The notes: generated by a model not told the origin, from the letters alone. A stretch of DNA of 64,000 nucleotides from an uncultured Selenomonas sp. (GCA_902780535.1 CACZFT010000017.1:1-64000), one strand, 5' to 3'; shown: positions 18,664 to 27,835, counted from the stretch's first letter. Numbers and translations are program-made.

Positions 18664-21285
18664 ATGGTAACCCTCGACCCCAGCGTGCTGCAGAGTGTCG
18701 AAAAGCCCGCACGCTATACGGGCAGTGAATGGAATGTCGTCATCAAGAATCATGCAGATGTCAAATGCACGTTCGCGCTCGCACTGCCGGACGTCTACGA
18801 GGTCGGCATGAGCAACCTCGGCCTCGCCATCCTCTACGAAATCCTGAACAGCCGCCCCGACATCGCGGCCGAACGCGTCTATGCGCCTTGGACGGACATG
18901 GAAGATATCATGCGGTCGCAGGGCATCCCGCTCTATTCGCTCGAAACGAAGACGGAAATCAAGAACTTCTCGTTCCTTGGCTTCTCGCTGCAGTACGAGA
19001 TGATTTATTCGAACGTGCTCAACATGCTCGACCTCGCTGGCATCCCACTCCATGCGGCTGACCGCACGATGGACGACCCGTTCGTCGTCGGCGGCGGGCC
19101 GTGCGTTTACAACGTCGAGCCGGTCGCGCCGTTCTTCGATTTCTTCGTCATCGGCGAGGGCGAAGAGGTCATCACGGAAATCTGCGACGTCTACGAGGCG
19201 TGGAAAGCAGACGGCTGCCCGGACGGGCGCCGCGGGTATCTCCGCCGCCTGCTCGATGTCGATGGCATCTACGTGCCGTCGTTCTACGAAGACCGCTATG
19301 ATGATGACGGCCATTTCTCCGCGCTCGCACCGCTCGACGCTGCCGCGAAGCCCGTCATTTACAAGCGCGTCGTCAAAGACATGGATAACGTCAAATCCGT
19401 CGAGCATCCCGTCGTGCCGTACATGAACATCGTGCACAACCGCATCATGCTCGAGCTTTTCCGCGGCTGTTCGCGCGGCTGCCGCTTCTGTCAGGCCGGC
19501 ATCTGCTACCGTCCGGCGCGCGAGCGCACGGAAGAACACCTGAAAGAGATGGCGCGCGGCCTCGTCGATGTCTCCGGCTATGACGAGATGAGCCTGACAT
19601 CGCTTTCGTCGGCTGATTACTCGTGTCTCGGCCGTCTCGTCGACGATCTCATGGACGAGTTCCGCCACGAAAAAGTCAGCTTCTCGCTGCCATCGCTGCG
19701 CATTGACAGTTTCAGCATCGACCTCGCGCACAAGATGCAGCAGGTGCGCAAATCCGGCCTGACATTCGCGCCCGAGGCCGGCACGCAGCGCCTGCGCGAC
19801 GTCATCAACAAGGGCGTCACGGAGGAAGATCTGCTGACGGCCTGCGGCGCGGCGTTCCGCCAGGGCTGGAAGCAGGTCAAGCTCTATTTCATGATGGGCC
19901 TGCCGACCGAGACGGACGAAGACGTCATCGGCATCGCTGACCTCGCGAAGAAAGTCGTCGACCTCTATACAGAAATCAAGGGAAAGCGCGGCGTCAAGGT
20001 CACGATTTCCGTTGCCTGCTTCGTGCCGAAGCCCTACACGCCGTTCCAGTGGTTCGGCCAGGTGCCGCTTGCGGAGTTCGAGCGCCGCCAGCAGCTCCTC
20101 AAGGAGCACATCACCGACCGCGCGATCACGTTCAACTATCACGACGCGCGGCTCTCCGTCATCGAAGGCGCATTCGCGCGCGGCGACCGCCGCCTCGCGC
20201 GCGTGCTCGAGCAGGCATGGCATGACGGCGCGAAGTTCGATGGCTGGAGCGACCTCTTCCACGATGAAATCTGGCACGAGGCATTCCATAAATGCGGCCT
20301 CGACATCAAAGACTATGCTGAGCGCACACGGAGCTTCGATGAGCCGCTGCCCTGGGAAATCACGTCGCCGGGCGCGAGCAAGGATTTCTTCCTGCGCGAA
20401 TGGAAGAAGGCGATGGCGGCCGAACTCACGGAAGACTGCCGCCGCGGCAAGTGCAGTGCTTGCGGCATCTGCCCGACGCTCGGCGTCCATGTCATCGACT
20501 ACAAGAAGCAGGAAGAGGCGAGGGGCGAGTTCCAGGAGAAATTCGTGCCCCAGCCTGTGCGCCCCGAAGACAACGGCAAGAAACAGCAGCCGCCCGTTTT
20601 CTGGTACCGCGCCCGCGTCACGAAGGATGCTGACGTGCGGTTTCTCTCGCATCTTGAGTACGCCGATGCCTTCCTGCGCGCGTTCGACCGCGCGAAGCTG
20701 CCGATGGCATATTCCGAAGGCTTCAATCCGCACATGAAGGTCGCGTTCGGCTCGGCGCTCGCCGTCGGCGTTTCGAGCGAGGCCGAGTACATGGACTTCG
20801 CCTTGCGCAAAGAGCTCGCGCAGCCCGAGGTCTTCGACCGCCTGCGCGCGCAGCTGCCGCCCGGCATCCGCGTGCTGAAACTCACAGAAATCAAGGGCAG
20901 GCATATCGCGCTGATGAACCTCGCTGACGAGGCGCGCTATCACGTCCGCGTGCCGCTTCATGGCGATACGGAAAAAGCCGCCAGGGCTGCGCAGGAAGCC
21001 ATCGCGAAATTCAATGCGGCGACGGAAGTCATCTACACGCGCGTCACGCCGAAGAAGACCCGCACGAAGGACATCAAGAAATTCCTCGGCGCCCCGCTCA
21101 CGGCGTCCATCGAAGGCGGTACTCTCGCGATGGACATCGCGACAAAAATCCTCGGCACGACCGGCAGCGTCAAGCCCGGCGAAATCCTCGAGACGCTCGC
21201 AAAAGAGTTCGCCCTGCCCATCACCGTCGCCGAAGCCGACATCCATCGTATCGCACTCCTTGGGAAAGGAAAGGACCTGATATGA
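18664..21285 (+). CDS. Radical SAM protein fused to DUF2344 domain
   Basis: 873 residues. The N-terminal part has a B12-binding-like fold (LALPDVYEVGMSNLGLAILY; FVVGGGPCVYNVEPVAPFFD) and a radical SAM core with the 4Fe-4S motif CSRGCRFC near residue 270 (the spacing is the standard CxxxCxxC). A second cysteine group (RRGKCSACGICPT) lies near residue 595. The C-terminal ~230 residues (VRFLSHLEYADAFLRAF; MAYSEGFNPHMKVAFG) match the DUF2344 type. The protein is widespread upstream of rng in Firmicutes but its substrate is not established; a tRNA/rRNA modification role is only a guess from context. It overlaps rng by 4 nt (ATGA). Confidence 0.9.
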   Translation: MVTLDPSVLQSVEKPARYTGSEWNVVIKNHADVKCTFALALPDVYEVGMSNLGLAILYEILNSRPDIAAERVYAPWTDMEDIMRSQGIPLYSLETKTEIKNFSFLGFSLQYEMIYSNVLNMLDLAGIPLHAADRTMDDPFVVGGGPCVYNVEPVAPFFDFFVIGEGEEVITEICDVYEAWKADGCPDGRRGYLRRLLDVDGIYVPSFYEDRYDDDGHFSALAPLDAAAKPVIYKRVVKDMDNVKSVEHPVVPYMNIVHNRIMLELFRGCSRGCRFCQAGICYRPARERTEEHLKEMARGLVDVSGYDEMSLTSLSSADYSCLGRLVDDLMDEFRHEKVSFSLPSLRIDSFSIDLAHKMQQVRKSGLTFAPEAGTQRLRDVINKGVTEEDLLTACGAAFRQGWKQVKLYFMMGLPTETDEDVIGIADLAKKVVDLYTEIKGKRGVKVTISVACFVPKPYTPFQWFGQVPLAEFERRQQLLKEHITDRAITFNYHDARLSVIEGAFARGDRRLARVLEQAWHDGAKFDGWSDLFHDEIWHEAFHKCGLDIKDYAERTRSFDEPLPWEITSPGASKDFFLREWKKAMAAELTEDCRRGKCSACGICPTLGVHVIDYKKQEEARGEFQEKFVPQPVRPEDNGKKQQPPVFWYRARVTKDADVRFLSHLEYADAFLRAFDRAKLPMAYSEGFNPHMKVAFGSALAVGVSSEAEYMDFALRKELAQPEVFDRLRAQLPPGIRVLKLTEIKGRHIALMNLADEARYHVRVPLHGDTEKAARAAQEAIAKFNAATEVIYTRVTPKKTRTKDIKKFLGAPLTASIEGGTLAMDIATKILGTTGSVKPGEILETLAKEFALPITVAEADIHRIALLGKGKDLI

Positions 21286-22730
21286 AGTCCATCCTCCTAA
21301 ACATCGTCCCCGAAGAAACCCGCATGGCCGTCGTCGAGGACGGCGACCTCCTCGCCGTCGAAGTCGAGCGCGCCTCGCATGCCCACCTCGTCGGCAACAT
21401 CTACAAGGGCCGCGTGCAGAACGTCCTGCCGGGCATGCAGGCCGCCTTCGTCGACATCGGGCAGGAGAAGAATGCCTTTCTCTATGTCGGCGACGGTGCG
21501 CCGCACGACATCCCGAAAGGCGTTGCCAAAGACGCGAAGCCCCAGAAAATCCACGTCGGCCAGAACCTGCCCGTCGGCATCATCAAGGACGCCGTCGGTA
21601 CGAAGGGGCCGCGCGCGACGCTCCATCTCTCCCTGCCGGGCCGCAACCTTGTGCTCATGCCAACGGCCGCCTACACGGGCCTCTCGCGGCGCATCGAGGA
21701 CGAGCAGGAGCGTAGCCGCCTCCATGCGCTCGCCGAAAAATACGCGCCCGAAGGCATGGGCCTCATCGTGCGCACGGCGGCCGAAGGCATTTCGGAAGAA
21801 GCGTTCGCCGAGGACGCGCATTATCTCGAAAACCTCTGGGCGTCGATCGCGCGCAAGTTCAAGCTCAGCCATGCGCCAGCGCTCCTTTACCGCGATGCCG
21901 ACCTCCTGGTGCGCATCGTGCGCGACCGCTTCGGCGCCGATGTCGACGAGCTCATCGTCGATGACCGCGAGGCCTATGAGCGCGTGCGCGAACTCGTCGG
22001 ATTCCTCTCGCCCGACCTCGCCGCGCGCGTTAAGCTCTACGACGGCCGCGAGCCGCTGTTCCAGCGGTATCATATCGAGCAGGAAATCGAAAACGTCGGC
22101 GCGCGGCAGGTCGAGCTCAAGTCGGGCGGCTTCCTCGTCATCGACAAGACGGAGGCGCTGACGGTCATCGACGTCAACACCGGCAAATACGTCGGCAAGA
22201 CGAATCTCGGCGACACCGTCTATCAGGCGAACCTCGAAGCGGCGGCCGAAATCCTCAAGCAGATTCGTCTGCGAGACATCGGCGGCATCATCATCGTCGA
22301 CTTCATCGATATGGAGACGGACGAGCAGAAAGCCGCGCTTCTGGATTTCCTGCGCGATGGCGCACGGAATGATCGTGCGAAGACGAACATCATCGATATC
22401 ACATCGCTCGGTCTCGTCGAAATCACGCGCAGGAAGTCGCGCTCGAACTTCGAGAGCGTCGTCTACAGCGAGTGTCCCGTCTGCCACGGCCGCGGCCGCA
22501 TCGAGTCGCCCGAGACCGTCTCCATCCGCATCAGCCGCGACATTCGCCGCATGGAGCACAAGAATCATGCAAAGAACGGCTATGAAATCGAAGTCCACGA
22601 AACCGTGGCCGAAGAGCTGCGCCAGAACCAGCTCATGATGAACCTCGCAGCGGAATTCGGCACCGACATCAAAGTCGTCACCCGCCCCGGCATCCATCCG
22701 GAGACATATACGATTCTGCAGCAAAGCTGA
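21282..22730 (+). CDS. rng: Ribonuclease G (Rne/Rng family)
   Basis: 482 residues. Endoribonuclease for rRNA processing and mRNA turnover. The N-terminal S1 domain (NIYKGRVQNVLPGMQAAFVDIGQEKNAF read as separate blocks) is followed by the RNase H-like/DNase I-like core, catalytic Asp in TVIDVNTGKYVG and IIIVDFIDMETDEQK, and the Zn-link CPVCHGRGRIESPE. No long RNase E-type C-terminal scaffold, so this is the short RNase G form. It is coupled to the radical SAM gene; the usual following genes rplU-rpmA are absent and a palindromic repeat element lies downstream instead. Confidence 0.95.
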   Translation: MKSILLNIVPEETRMAVVEDGDLLAVEVERASHAHLVGNIYKGRVQNVLPGMQAAFVDIGQEKNAFLYVGDGAPHDIPKGVAKDAKPQKIHVGQNLPVGIIKDAVGTKGPRATLHLSLPGRNLVLMPTAAYTGLSRRIEDEQERSRLHALAEKYAPEGMGLIVRTAAEGISEEAFAEDAHYLENLWASIARKFKLSHAPALLYRDADLLVRIVRDRFGADVDELIVDDREAYERVRELVGFLSPDLAARVKLYDGREPLFQRYHIEQEIENVGARQVELKSGGFLVIDKTEALTVIDVNTGKYVGKTNLGDTVYQANLEAAAEILKQIRLRDIGGIIIVDFIDMETDEQKAALLDFLRDGARNDRAKTNIIDITSLGLVEITRRKSRSNFESVVYSECPVCHGRGRIESPETVSIRISRDIRRMEHKNHAKNGYEIEVHETVAEELRQNQLMMNLAAEFGTDIKVVTRPGIHPETYTILQQS

Positions 22731-22741
22731 ACGGTATATTA

Positions 22742-22918
22742 GCCTCCCTCTAGAGGGAGGGGGACCGCGAAGCGGTGGAAGGAGTAGTAAGATGCTGAAG
22801 CCGAACGAGTATGCTGTCGTTGCCAAAGTCCTTTAGCAACATGACGCATGCTTGTTTGACTCCAGCACCCAACTCTCCCCCAGTCAGCTTCGCTGACAGC
22901 CCCCTCAGAGAGGGGGCC
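22742..22918. repeat. Palindromic MITE/REP-like element, copy R1 (full length)
   Basis: About 177 nt forming one long imperfect palindrome. Left end: CCTCCCTCTAGAGGGAGG hairpin, then ACCGC-GAA-GCGGT. Centre: GTTGC...GCAAC hairpin. Right end: GTCAGC-TTC-GCTGAC, then CCCCTC...GAGGGG. Left and right halves are inverted counterparts. It is closely similar to R3 along the whole length. No ORF is seen inside, so it must move or spread in trans, if at all. Confidence 0.88.
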
Positions 22919-22951
22919 AGAGGATTGTCGATATGTTGCGCGTTAGAACTC

Positions 22952-22980
22952 TTGTGTATTTCTATCAGAAATGCTAGGAT
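22952..22980 (+). promoter_or_regulatory. Promoter of L,D-transpeptidase gene
   Basis: TTGTGT, 17-nt spacer, TAGGAT with an upstream TGC (extended -10). Lies about 60 nt before the start codon. Confidence 0.55.
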
Positions 22981-23039
22981 AACAAAGGATTCATTCATTT
23001 TCATCATTTCAACTTCTACAGAGAAAAGAGTCTTTCACC

Positions 23040-24278
23040 ATGAACAAACACCATCTCACCGCGGCCATCCTGAGCGCCGCTCTCATCACCACGCCGTTCT
23101 CGGCTGCTTTCGCTGCTGAGCAGGCTGCTCCGGCCACGACGGCTGCCACCACGAGCACGACGACGGCCGCAACGCCAACCGCCGCTCCGGCTGCCACGAC
23201 GCCCGCTGCGACGACGCAGACCACGACGGCAACGACGACGACGACCACCACCACGACCCAGTCCACGACGGCCGAGACGCCGACGGATGATGAGGCCGTG
23301 ATTGACAGCCGCAAGATCAGCATCAACCTCGCAGCCCGCTCGCTCGCCGTCTACGAAGGCCAGAAGCGCATCCGCCTCTATCCCATCGGCCCGGGCAAGG
23401 CTTCGACGCCGACGCCGGTCGGCTATTTCAAAGTCGAGTCGAAAGACCTCAACCCGACGTGGACGGATCCGACGGATCCCGAGTATTCCATCCCGTCGGG
23501 CGACTCGAATCCGCTCGGCTATCGCTGGATGGAAGTCCAGGGCAATTACGGCATCCACGGCACGAACAAACCGGAGTCCATCGGCCACTATGTCTCGAAT
23601 GGCTGCATCCGCATGAATGAGAAGGACGTCGAGGACGTCTTCGACCTCGTCAAAGTCGGCACGCCCATCGAGATTACGTACAACCGCATCGTCGTCGAGA
23701 AAACGCCGGACGACCGTATTGCGTTCTACGTCTATCCAGACGGCTACGGCCGCCAGCCGCTCGATGTCGAAGAAGCGACGAAATGGCTCAAGGGCTATGG
23801 CGTGCAGAACTTCATCAGCGACGAAGACATCGAGAAGAAAATCGAGGCATCGGACGGTGAGCCGACGTACATCGGCAAGGTCTACAACATCACGGTCGAT
23901 GGCAAGAAGCTCCAGAACAAGGCCGTCGATCAGGATGGCATCACGTATCTGCCGGCCATCGACCTCGCAGATGCCGCGGGCGTGAACCTCGGCTGGGACG
24001 AGAAGTCCGAAGTCCTCTTCAGCACGGTCGGCAAGGCTACGGGCTACAACAAGAAGGACGTGCTCTACTGCAACGCCGATGACGTGCAGACGCTGTTCCA
24101 CCTCGACGGCGGCCTTTCGGGCAAGCAGTATGTCTATCATAAAATGACGACGGCTCCGGCAGCGGCCACGACGACGACGGCAGCAACGACGACGACGGAA
24201 ACGCCGGCAGCTGCGACGACGGCCACGGCTGCTCCCGCAACGACGGCTGCGGCAACGTCTGCACCTGCCACGAAATAA
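23040..24278 (+). CDS. L,D-transpeptidase (YkuD domain), secreted
   Basis: 412 residues. Signal peptide at residues 1-25 (AALITTPFSAAFAAEQ). Then a Thr/Ala-rich low-complexity stretch at about 30-80, including an eight-threonine run. The YkuD domain follows (about 88-225) with the catalytic HGTN and SNGCIRM motifs, the Cys being the nucleophile. A domain resembling a copper-amine-oxidase-type repeat (YNITVDGKKLQNKAV; GITYLPAIDLADAAG) follows at about 280-350, and a second Thr/Ala-rich tail ends the protein. The enzyme makes 3-3 cross-links in peptidoglycan or attaches proteins to it. The flanking ACG/GCG-rich DNA tracts are simple-sequence and could expand or contract. Confidence 0.93.
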   Translation: MNKHHLTAAILSAALITTPFSAAFAAEQAAPATTAATTSTTTAATPTAAPAATTPAATTQTTTATTTTTTTTTQSTTAETPTDDEAVIDSRKISINLAARSLAVYEGQKRIRLYPIGPGKASTPTPVGYFKVESKDLNPTWTDPTDPEYSIPSGDSNPLGYRWMEVQGNYGIHGTNKPESIGHYVSNGCIRMNEKDVEDVFDLVKVGTPIEITYNRIVVEKTPDDRIAFYVYPDGYGRQPLDVEEATKWLKGYGVQNFISDEDIEKKIEASDGEPTYIGKVYNITVDGKKLQNKAVDQDGITYLPAIDLADAAGVNLGWDEKSEVLFSTVGKATGYNKKDVLYCNADDVQTLFHLDGGLSGKQYVYHKMTTAPAAATTTTAATTTTETPAAATTATAAPATTAAATSAPATK

Positions 24279-24312
24279 TCTGTAACCATTTGGAAAAGCA
24301 GGAGGGAATCCC

Positions 24313-26864
24313 TTGAAAAAGCGTTTCGTCATCCTCGACGGCAGCAGTCTCTTCTTCCGGGCATTCTTCGCCCTGCCGCCGCTCACGTCTCCGACGGGCG
24401 AATACACGAATGCCATCTTCGGCTTCGCGAACATGTTCCTGAAGCTCTGGGAAGAGCTGAAGCCGGACGAGCTCGTCATCGCATTTGACAAGAGCCGCCA
24501 TACGTTCCGTACGGAGCTTTATCCCGAGTACAAAGGCACGCGCGACAAGACGCCGGACGAGCTCAAGAGCCAGATCCCTCTGCTGGAGGAATTTTCTGCG
24601 ACGCTCGGTGTGACATTTCTCGAAAAGGACAACTACGAAGCCGACGACATCATCGGCACGCTTGCGACGCAGGCGGCAGCCGCAGGCTATGACGCGAGCG
24701 TCGTCACGGGTGACCGCGATGCGCTCCAGCTCGTGCGGCCAGGTCTTCGCGTGCTCATGACGAAGAAGGGCATTTCCGACCTCAAGGAATACGACGAGGC
24801 GGCGTTCACGGAAGAATACCAGATGGAGCCCATAAAGCTCATCGACCTCAAGGGTCTCATGGGCGACACGGCCGACAACATCCCGGGCGTCCCGGGCGTT
24901 GGGCCGAAGACGGCGACGAAGCTTCTTCTGGAATACGGCACGCTCGAAAACGTCCTCGACCACGCGGGCGAGGTCAAAGGCAAGAAGCTTCAGGAGCGCC
25001 TGACGACGTTTGCCGAGCAGGCAAGGCTCTCAAAGACGCTGGCCACCATCAACTGCAGCGTGCCAGACCTCGATGCGCCGGGCGCTTACGGCGTCCACCC
25101 CGACACCGCGAAATTCACGACATTCTGCCAGCGCTACAACCTCAAAGCCGTGCTGACGCGCGGCAAGAAATTGCTGGCAAAGCTGGCAGCTGCGGAAAAA
25201 GGCGGTGCGCTGACGCTTTCTGCCGATGGCGGGACGAAAACCACGCCTGCAAAAACAGGCAAGGGCACGAAGAAAGCCGCATCCGATGCGCCAGCGATGC
25301 CCGACCTTTCCAAAATCGATGTCGTCACGCCGGACGGCCATATCGTTTTCGACTGGAAAGCCTGCCTCCATGCAGGTCTGTCCTTCGATGATGGCAAGCA
25401 TGTCGATGACCTCAAGCTCATGGCATACCTGCTGCATCCCGAGGCGACGGAATACACGATTCCTGCGCTTCTCGCGGAATTCTTCCCCGAAGAAGTACAG
25501 CCAGAAACCGGTCTTCTGCCTCCCTCTCTGGGGGATAAGCAGACGCAAGGCGCTTCAGCGCCTATGCGGTCGCTTATGCCTTGGCAGGGGGACCGCGAAG
25601 CGGTGGTGGGTGCCGTTCGCGCTGCCTACGAGCGCCTTCAGCCGCTGATGCGCTCGCAGCTTGACGCGCTCGGCCTCACGAAGCTCTACGAGGACATCGA
25701 GCTGCCGCTCGTGCCCGTGCTTTTCGAGATGGAGCAGACCGGCGTCTTTGTGAACCGCGACCACCTCGCGGAAAAAGCCGAGGTCATCGGCGACCGCATC
25801 AAGGGGCTCGAAGACGACATCTACACGCTTGCGGGCAAGACGTTCAAAATCAATTCGCCGAAACAGCTCGGCGCTGTGCTGTTTGAAGACCTCGGCCTGC
25901 CGCCCGTCAAGAAAACGAAGACGGGCTACTCGACGAATGCCGAAGTCCTCGAGACGCTCCGATATCAGCACCCGATTATCGAGTGCATCCTGTCGTACCG
26001 TCTCTGGACGAAGCTCAAATCGACGTATCTCGACGGCATCGCGGCGCTCATTCATCCCGAGACGGGCCGCGTCCACACGAGCTTCAACCAGACCGTCACG
26101 GCGACGGGCCGCCTCTCAAGCTCCGACCCGAATCTCCAGAACATCCCCGTGCGCACGGAGCAGGGCAAGGAAATCCGCGCTCTGTTCGAGCCGGGAGAGG
26201 GCTACGACGCCATGCTCTCGGCTGACTACTCGCAGATTGAGCTGCGCCTGCTCGCGCACATGTCGCAGGATGAAAATTTCATCGAGGCATTTCGCGAGGG
26301 GCAGGACATCCACGCGCGCACGGCCGCCGAAGTCTTCCACGTCCCCATTGACGAGGTCACGAGCGAGGAACGCCGCCGCGCGAAAGCCGTGAATTTCGGT
26401 ATCGTCTACGGCATCAGCGACTACGGCCTTTCGCGCGACCTTCACATCTCGCGCAAGGAAGCGGCAGGCTACATCGACGAATACTTCGCTCGCTATCCGG
26501 GCGTCAAATCGTTCATGGATAAGGTTGTTGAGGAAGCGCATCAGACAGGCGCCGTCACGACGATGTACGGCCGCCGCCGCGAGCTCCCCGCCATCCATAG
26601 CAAGAACTTCAACCAACGCTCGCTCGCCGAGCGCATGGCGTCATCAAAATTGCCATGATCCGCGCATCGCGCATGCTCAAGGAAGCAAACGTCAAGAGCC
26701 GCATCCTGCTTCAGGTTCACGACGAACTCGTGCTCGAAGTGGTGAACGAAGAAATCCCGAAAGTCACGGAGATTCTCAAAGAAGCGATGGAGCACGCAGC
26801 AGAATTGTCCGTCCCGCTCGTGATTGACGTCAATGTAGGGAAGAACTGGGCGGAGGCGAAATAG
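24313..26864 (+). pseudogene. polA: DNA polymerase I (polA), frame broken near C-terminus; carries in-frame repeat
   Basis: TTG start at 24313 after AGGAGGGA. The 5'-3' exonuclease domain (FVILDGSSLFFRAFFALPPL; TGDRDALQL; GVPGVGPKTATKLL) spans residues 1 to about 260. The middle domain is short and lacks a recognisable proofreading DxE motif. A 93-nt palindromic repeat is read in frame at about residues 403-433. The polymerase domain has SADYSQIELRLLAH (motif A) and RRRAKAVNFGIVYG (motif B). At 26638-26641 the frame is lost: after LAERMA the expected MNTPIQGSAAD-type block is missing, by estimate 34 nt. The C-terminal part with motif C (LLQVHDELVLEV) continues in another frame to 26864. Otherwise the gene looks functional, so an assembly artefact is possible. 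Confidence 0.9.
25518..25610. repeat. Palindromic element copy R2, in frame inside polA
   Basis: 93 nt, exactly 31 codons. It carries the left-end hairpins of the family (CCTCCCTCTCTGGGGG; ACCGC-GAA-GCGGT) but a different core, GATAAGCAGACGCAAGGCGC and its inverted partner, which is shared with R5. Translation gives PPSLGDKQTQGASAPMRSLM and PWQGDREAVVG, joined without interrupting the polA frame. It lies in the middle domain, before the LYEDIELPLVPVL helix. Confidence 0.85.
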
Positions 26865-26890
26865 GTCGCGAAGATCGGCTGCAAACTCCA

Positions 26891-27067
26891 GCCTCCCTCT
26901 AGAGGGAGGGGGACCGCGAAGCGGTGGTGGGAGTAGTAGGATGCAGTAGCCGAACGAGCATACTGTCGTTGCTAAAGTCCTTTCGCAACGTTCGGGATGC
27001 TTGTTTGTCTCCAGCATCCAACTACTCCCCCAGTCAGCTTCGCTGACAGCCCCCTCTAGAGGGGGCC
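26891..27067. repeat. Palindromic MITE/REP-like element, copy R3 (full length)
   Basis: 177 nt, same length and layout as R1: CCTCCCTCTAGAGGGAGG, ACCGC-GAA-GCGGT, central GTTGC...GCAAC, GTCAGC-TTC-GCTGAC, CCCCCTCTAGAGGGGG. Differences from R1 are scattered single bases. It fills most of the polA-coaE gap; the rest of that gap shows only the coaE ribosome-binding region. Confidence 0.88.
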
Positions 27068-27153
27068 TGCCTATTAACTTCATGACATTGAGAGTGTGTC
27101 GGAGGTAGGAACTTGGCAATTTTATCGAACGCAATCTGCGAAGGGGATAGCGT

Positions 27154-27831
27154 ATGAAAATCATCGGCCTCACCGGCGGCATCGCCTGCGGCAAATCCAC
27201 CGTTTCCAATATCTTCAAATCCCTCGGCGCGAAAATCCTCGACGCCGACGCTATGGCGCATGAGCTCATGCAGCCGAAGCAGCCGCTCTGGAACCTCTAT
27301 GTCTCTCATTGGGGCGAAAGCATCCTGAAGCAGCCGGGCGGCACGCTCGACCGCCGCGCCATCGGGGCGATTGTTTTCAATGACCTCGCTGAGCGCCAGT
27401 GGCTCGACAGCGCCGCCCATCCCGTCCTCCTCGCCGAGGCGCAGCGCCGTCTCGCGGCTCTTGAAAAGCGGCATACAGAAGTTGCGGTACTTGATGTACC
27501 GCTTCTTTTTGAGTCTGGATGGGATCGCCTCGCCGATGAAATCTGGGTCACCTCCGTCTCCGAGGACGTCCAGCTGCAGCGCCTCATGGCGCGCAACGGC
27601 TGGACAGAGTCCGAAGCCCGTGCCCGCATCGCCGCCCAGATGCCCCTCGCCGAAAAGCGCGCCCGCGCCGACGTCATCATCGACAACAGCGGCCCGCTCG
27701 ACAACCTCCGCCAGCAGGTTTTGCAGGCGTATCAAAACTTGAAGCAGGACATATCCATCGGAACGGAGCCCCAGAGTCTGCAGCCCCCCTCATTGAGGGG
27801 GGACGGGCCGCGTGAGCGGCGGGGGGAGTAG
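27154..27831 (+). CDS. coaE: Dephospho-CoA kinase
   Basis: 225 residues. Last step of coenzyme A synthesis, phosphorylating the 3'-OH of dephospho-CoA. The P-loop IGLTGGIACGKSTVSN is at the N-terminus, then LDADAMAHELM, and VLDVPLLFESGWD of the substrate lid. The canonical protein ends near residue 205 (VLQAYQNLKQD). The last ~18 residues (QPPSLRGDGPRERRGE) and the TAG stop are encoded by palindromic repeat R4, so the original C-terminus was replaced or extended by the element. Start ATG 27154 follows GAAGGGGATAGC. Confidence 0.95.
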   Translation: MKIIGLTGGIACGKSTVSNIFKSLGAKILDADAMAHELMQPKQPLWNLYVSHWGESILKQPGGTLDRRAIGAIVFNDLAERQWLDSAAHPVLLAEAQRRLAALEKRHTEVAVLDVPLLFESGWDRLADEIWVTSVSEDVQLQRLMARNGWTESEARARIAAQMPLAEKRARADVIIDNSGPLDNLRQQVLQAYQNLKQDISIGTEPQSLQPPSLRGDGPRERRGE

Positions 27832-27835
27832 TAGG
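27781..27835. repeat. Palindromic element, half copy R4, overlapping coaE 3' end
   Basis: Left-half element only: CCCCCCTCATTGAGGGGGG hairpin, then GCCGC-GTGA-GCGGC, then GGGGGGAGTAGTAGG. It encodes the end and stop codon of coaE and may also form the transcript's 3' structure. Confidence 0.8.

Noticed and set aside
22742-22918. CRISPR array in the repeat-rich gaps near 22.8, 26.9 and 59.2 kb
   Set aside because: The repeats are long palindromes scattered singly, without regular spacers.
22742-27067. R1 and R3 as a composite transposon flanking ldt-polA
   Set aside because: No transposase lies between them and the enclosed genes are housekeeping genes in plausible chromosomal order.
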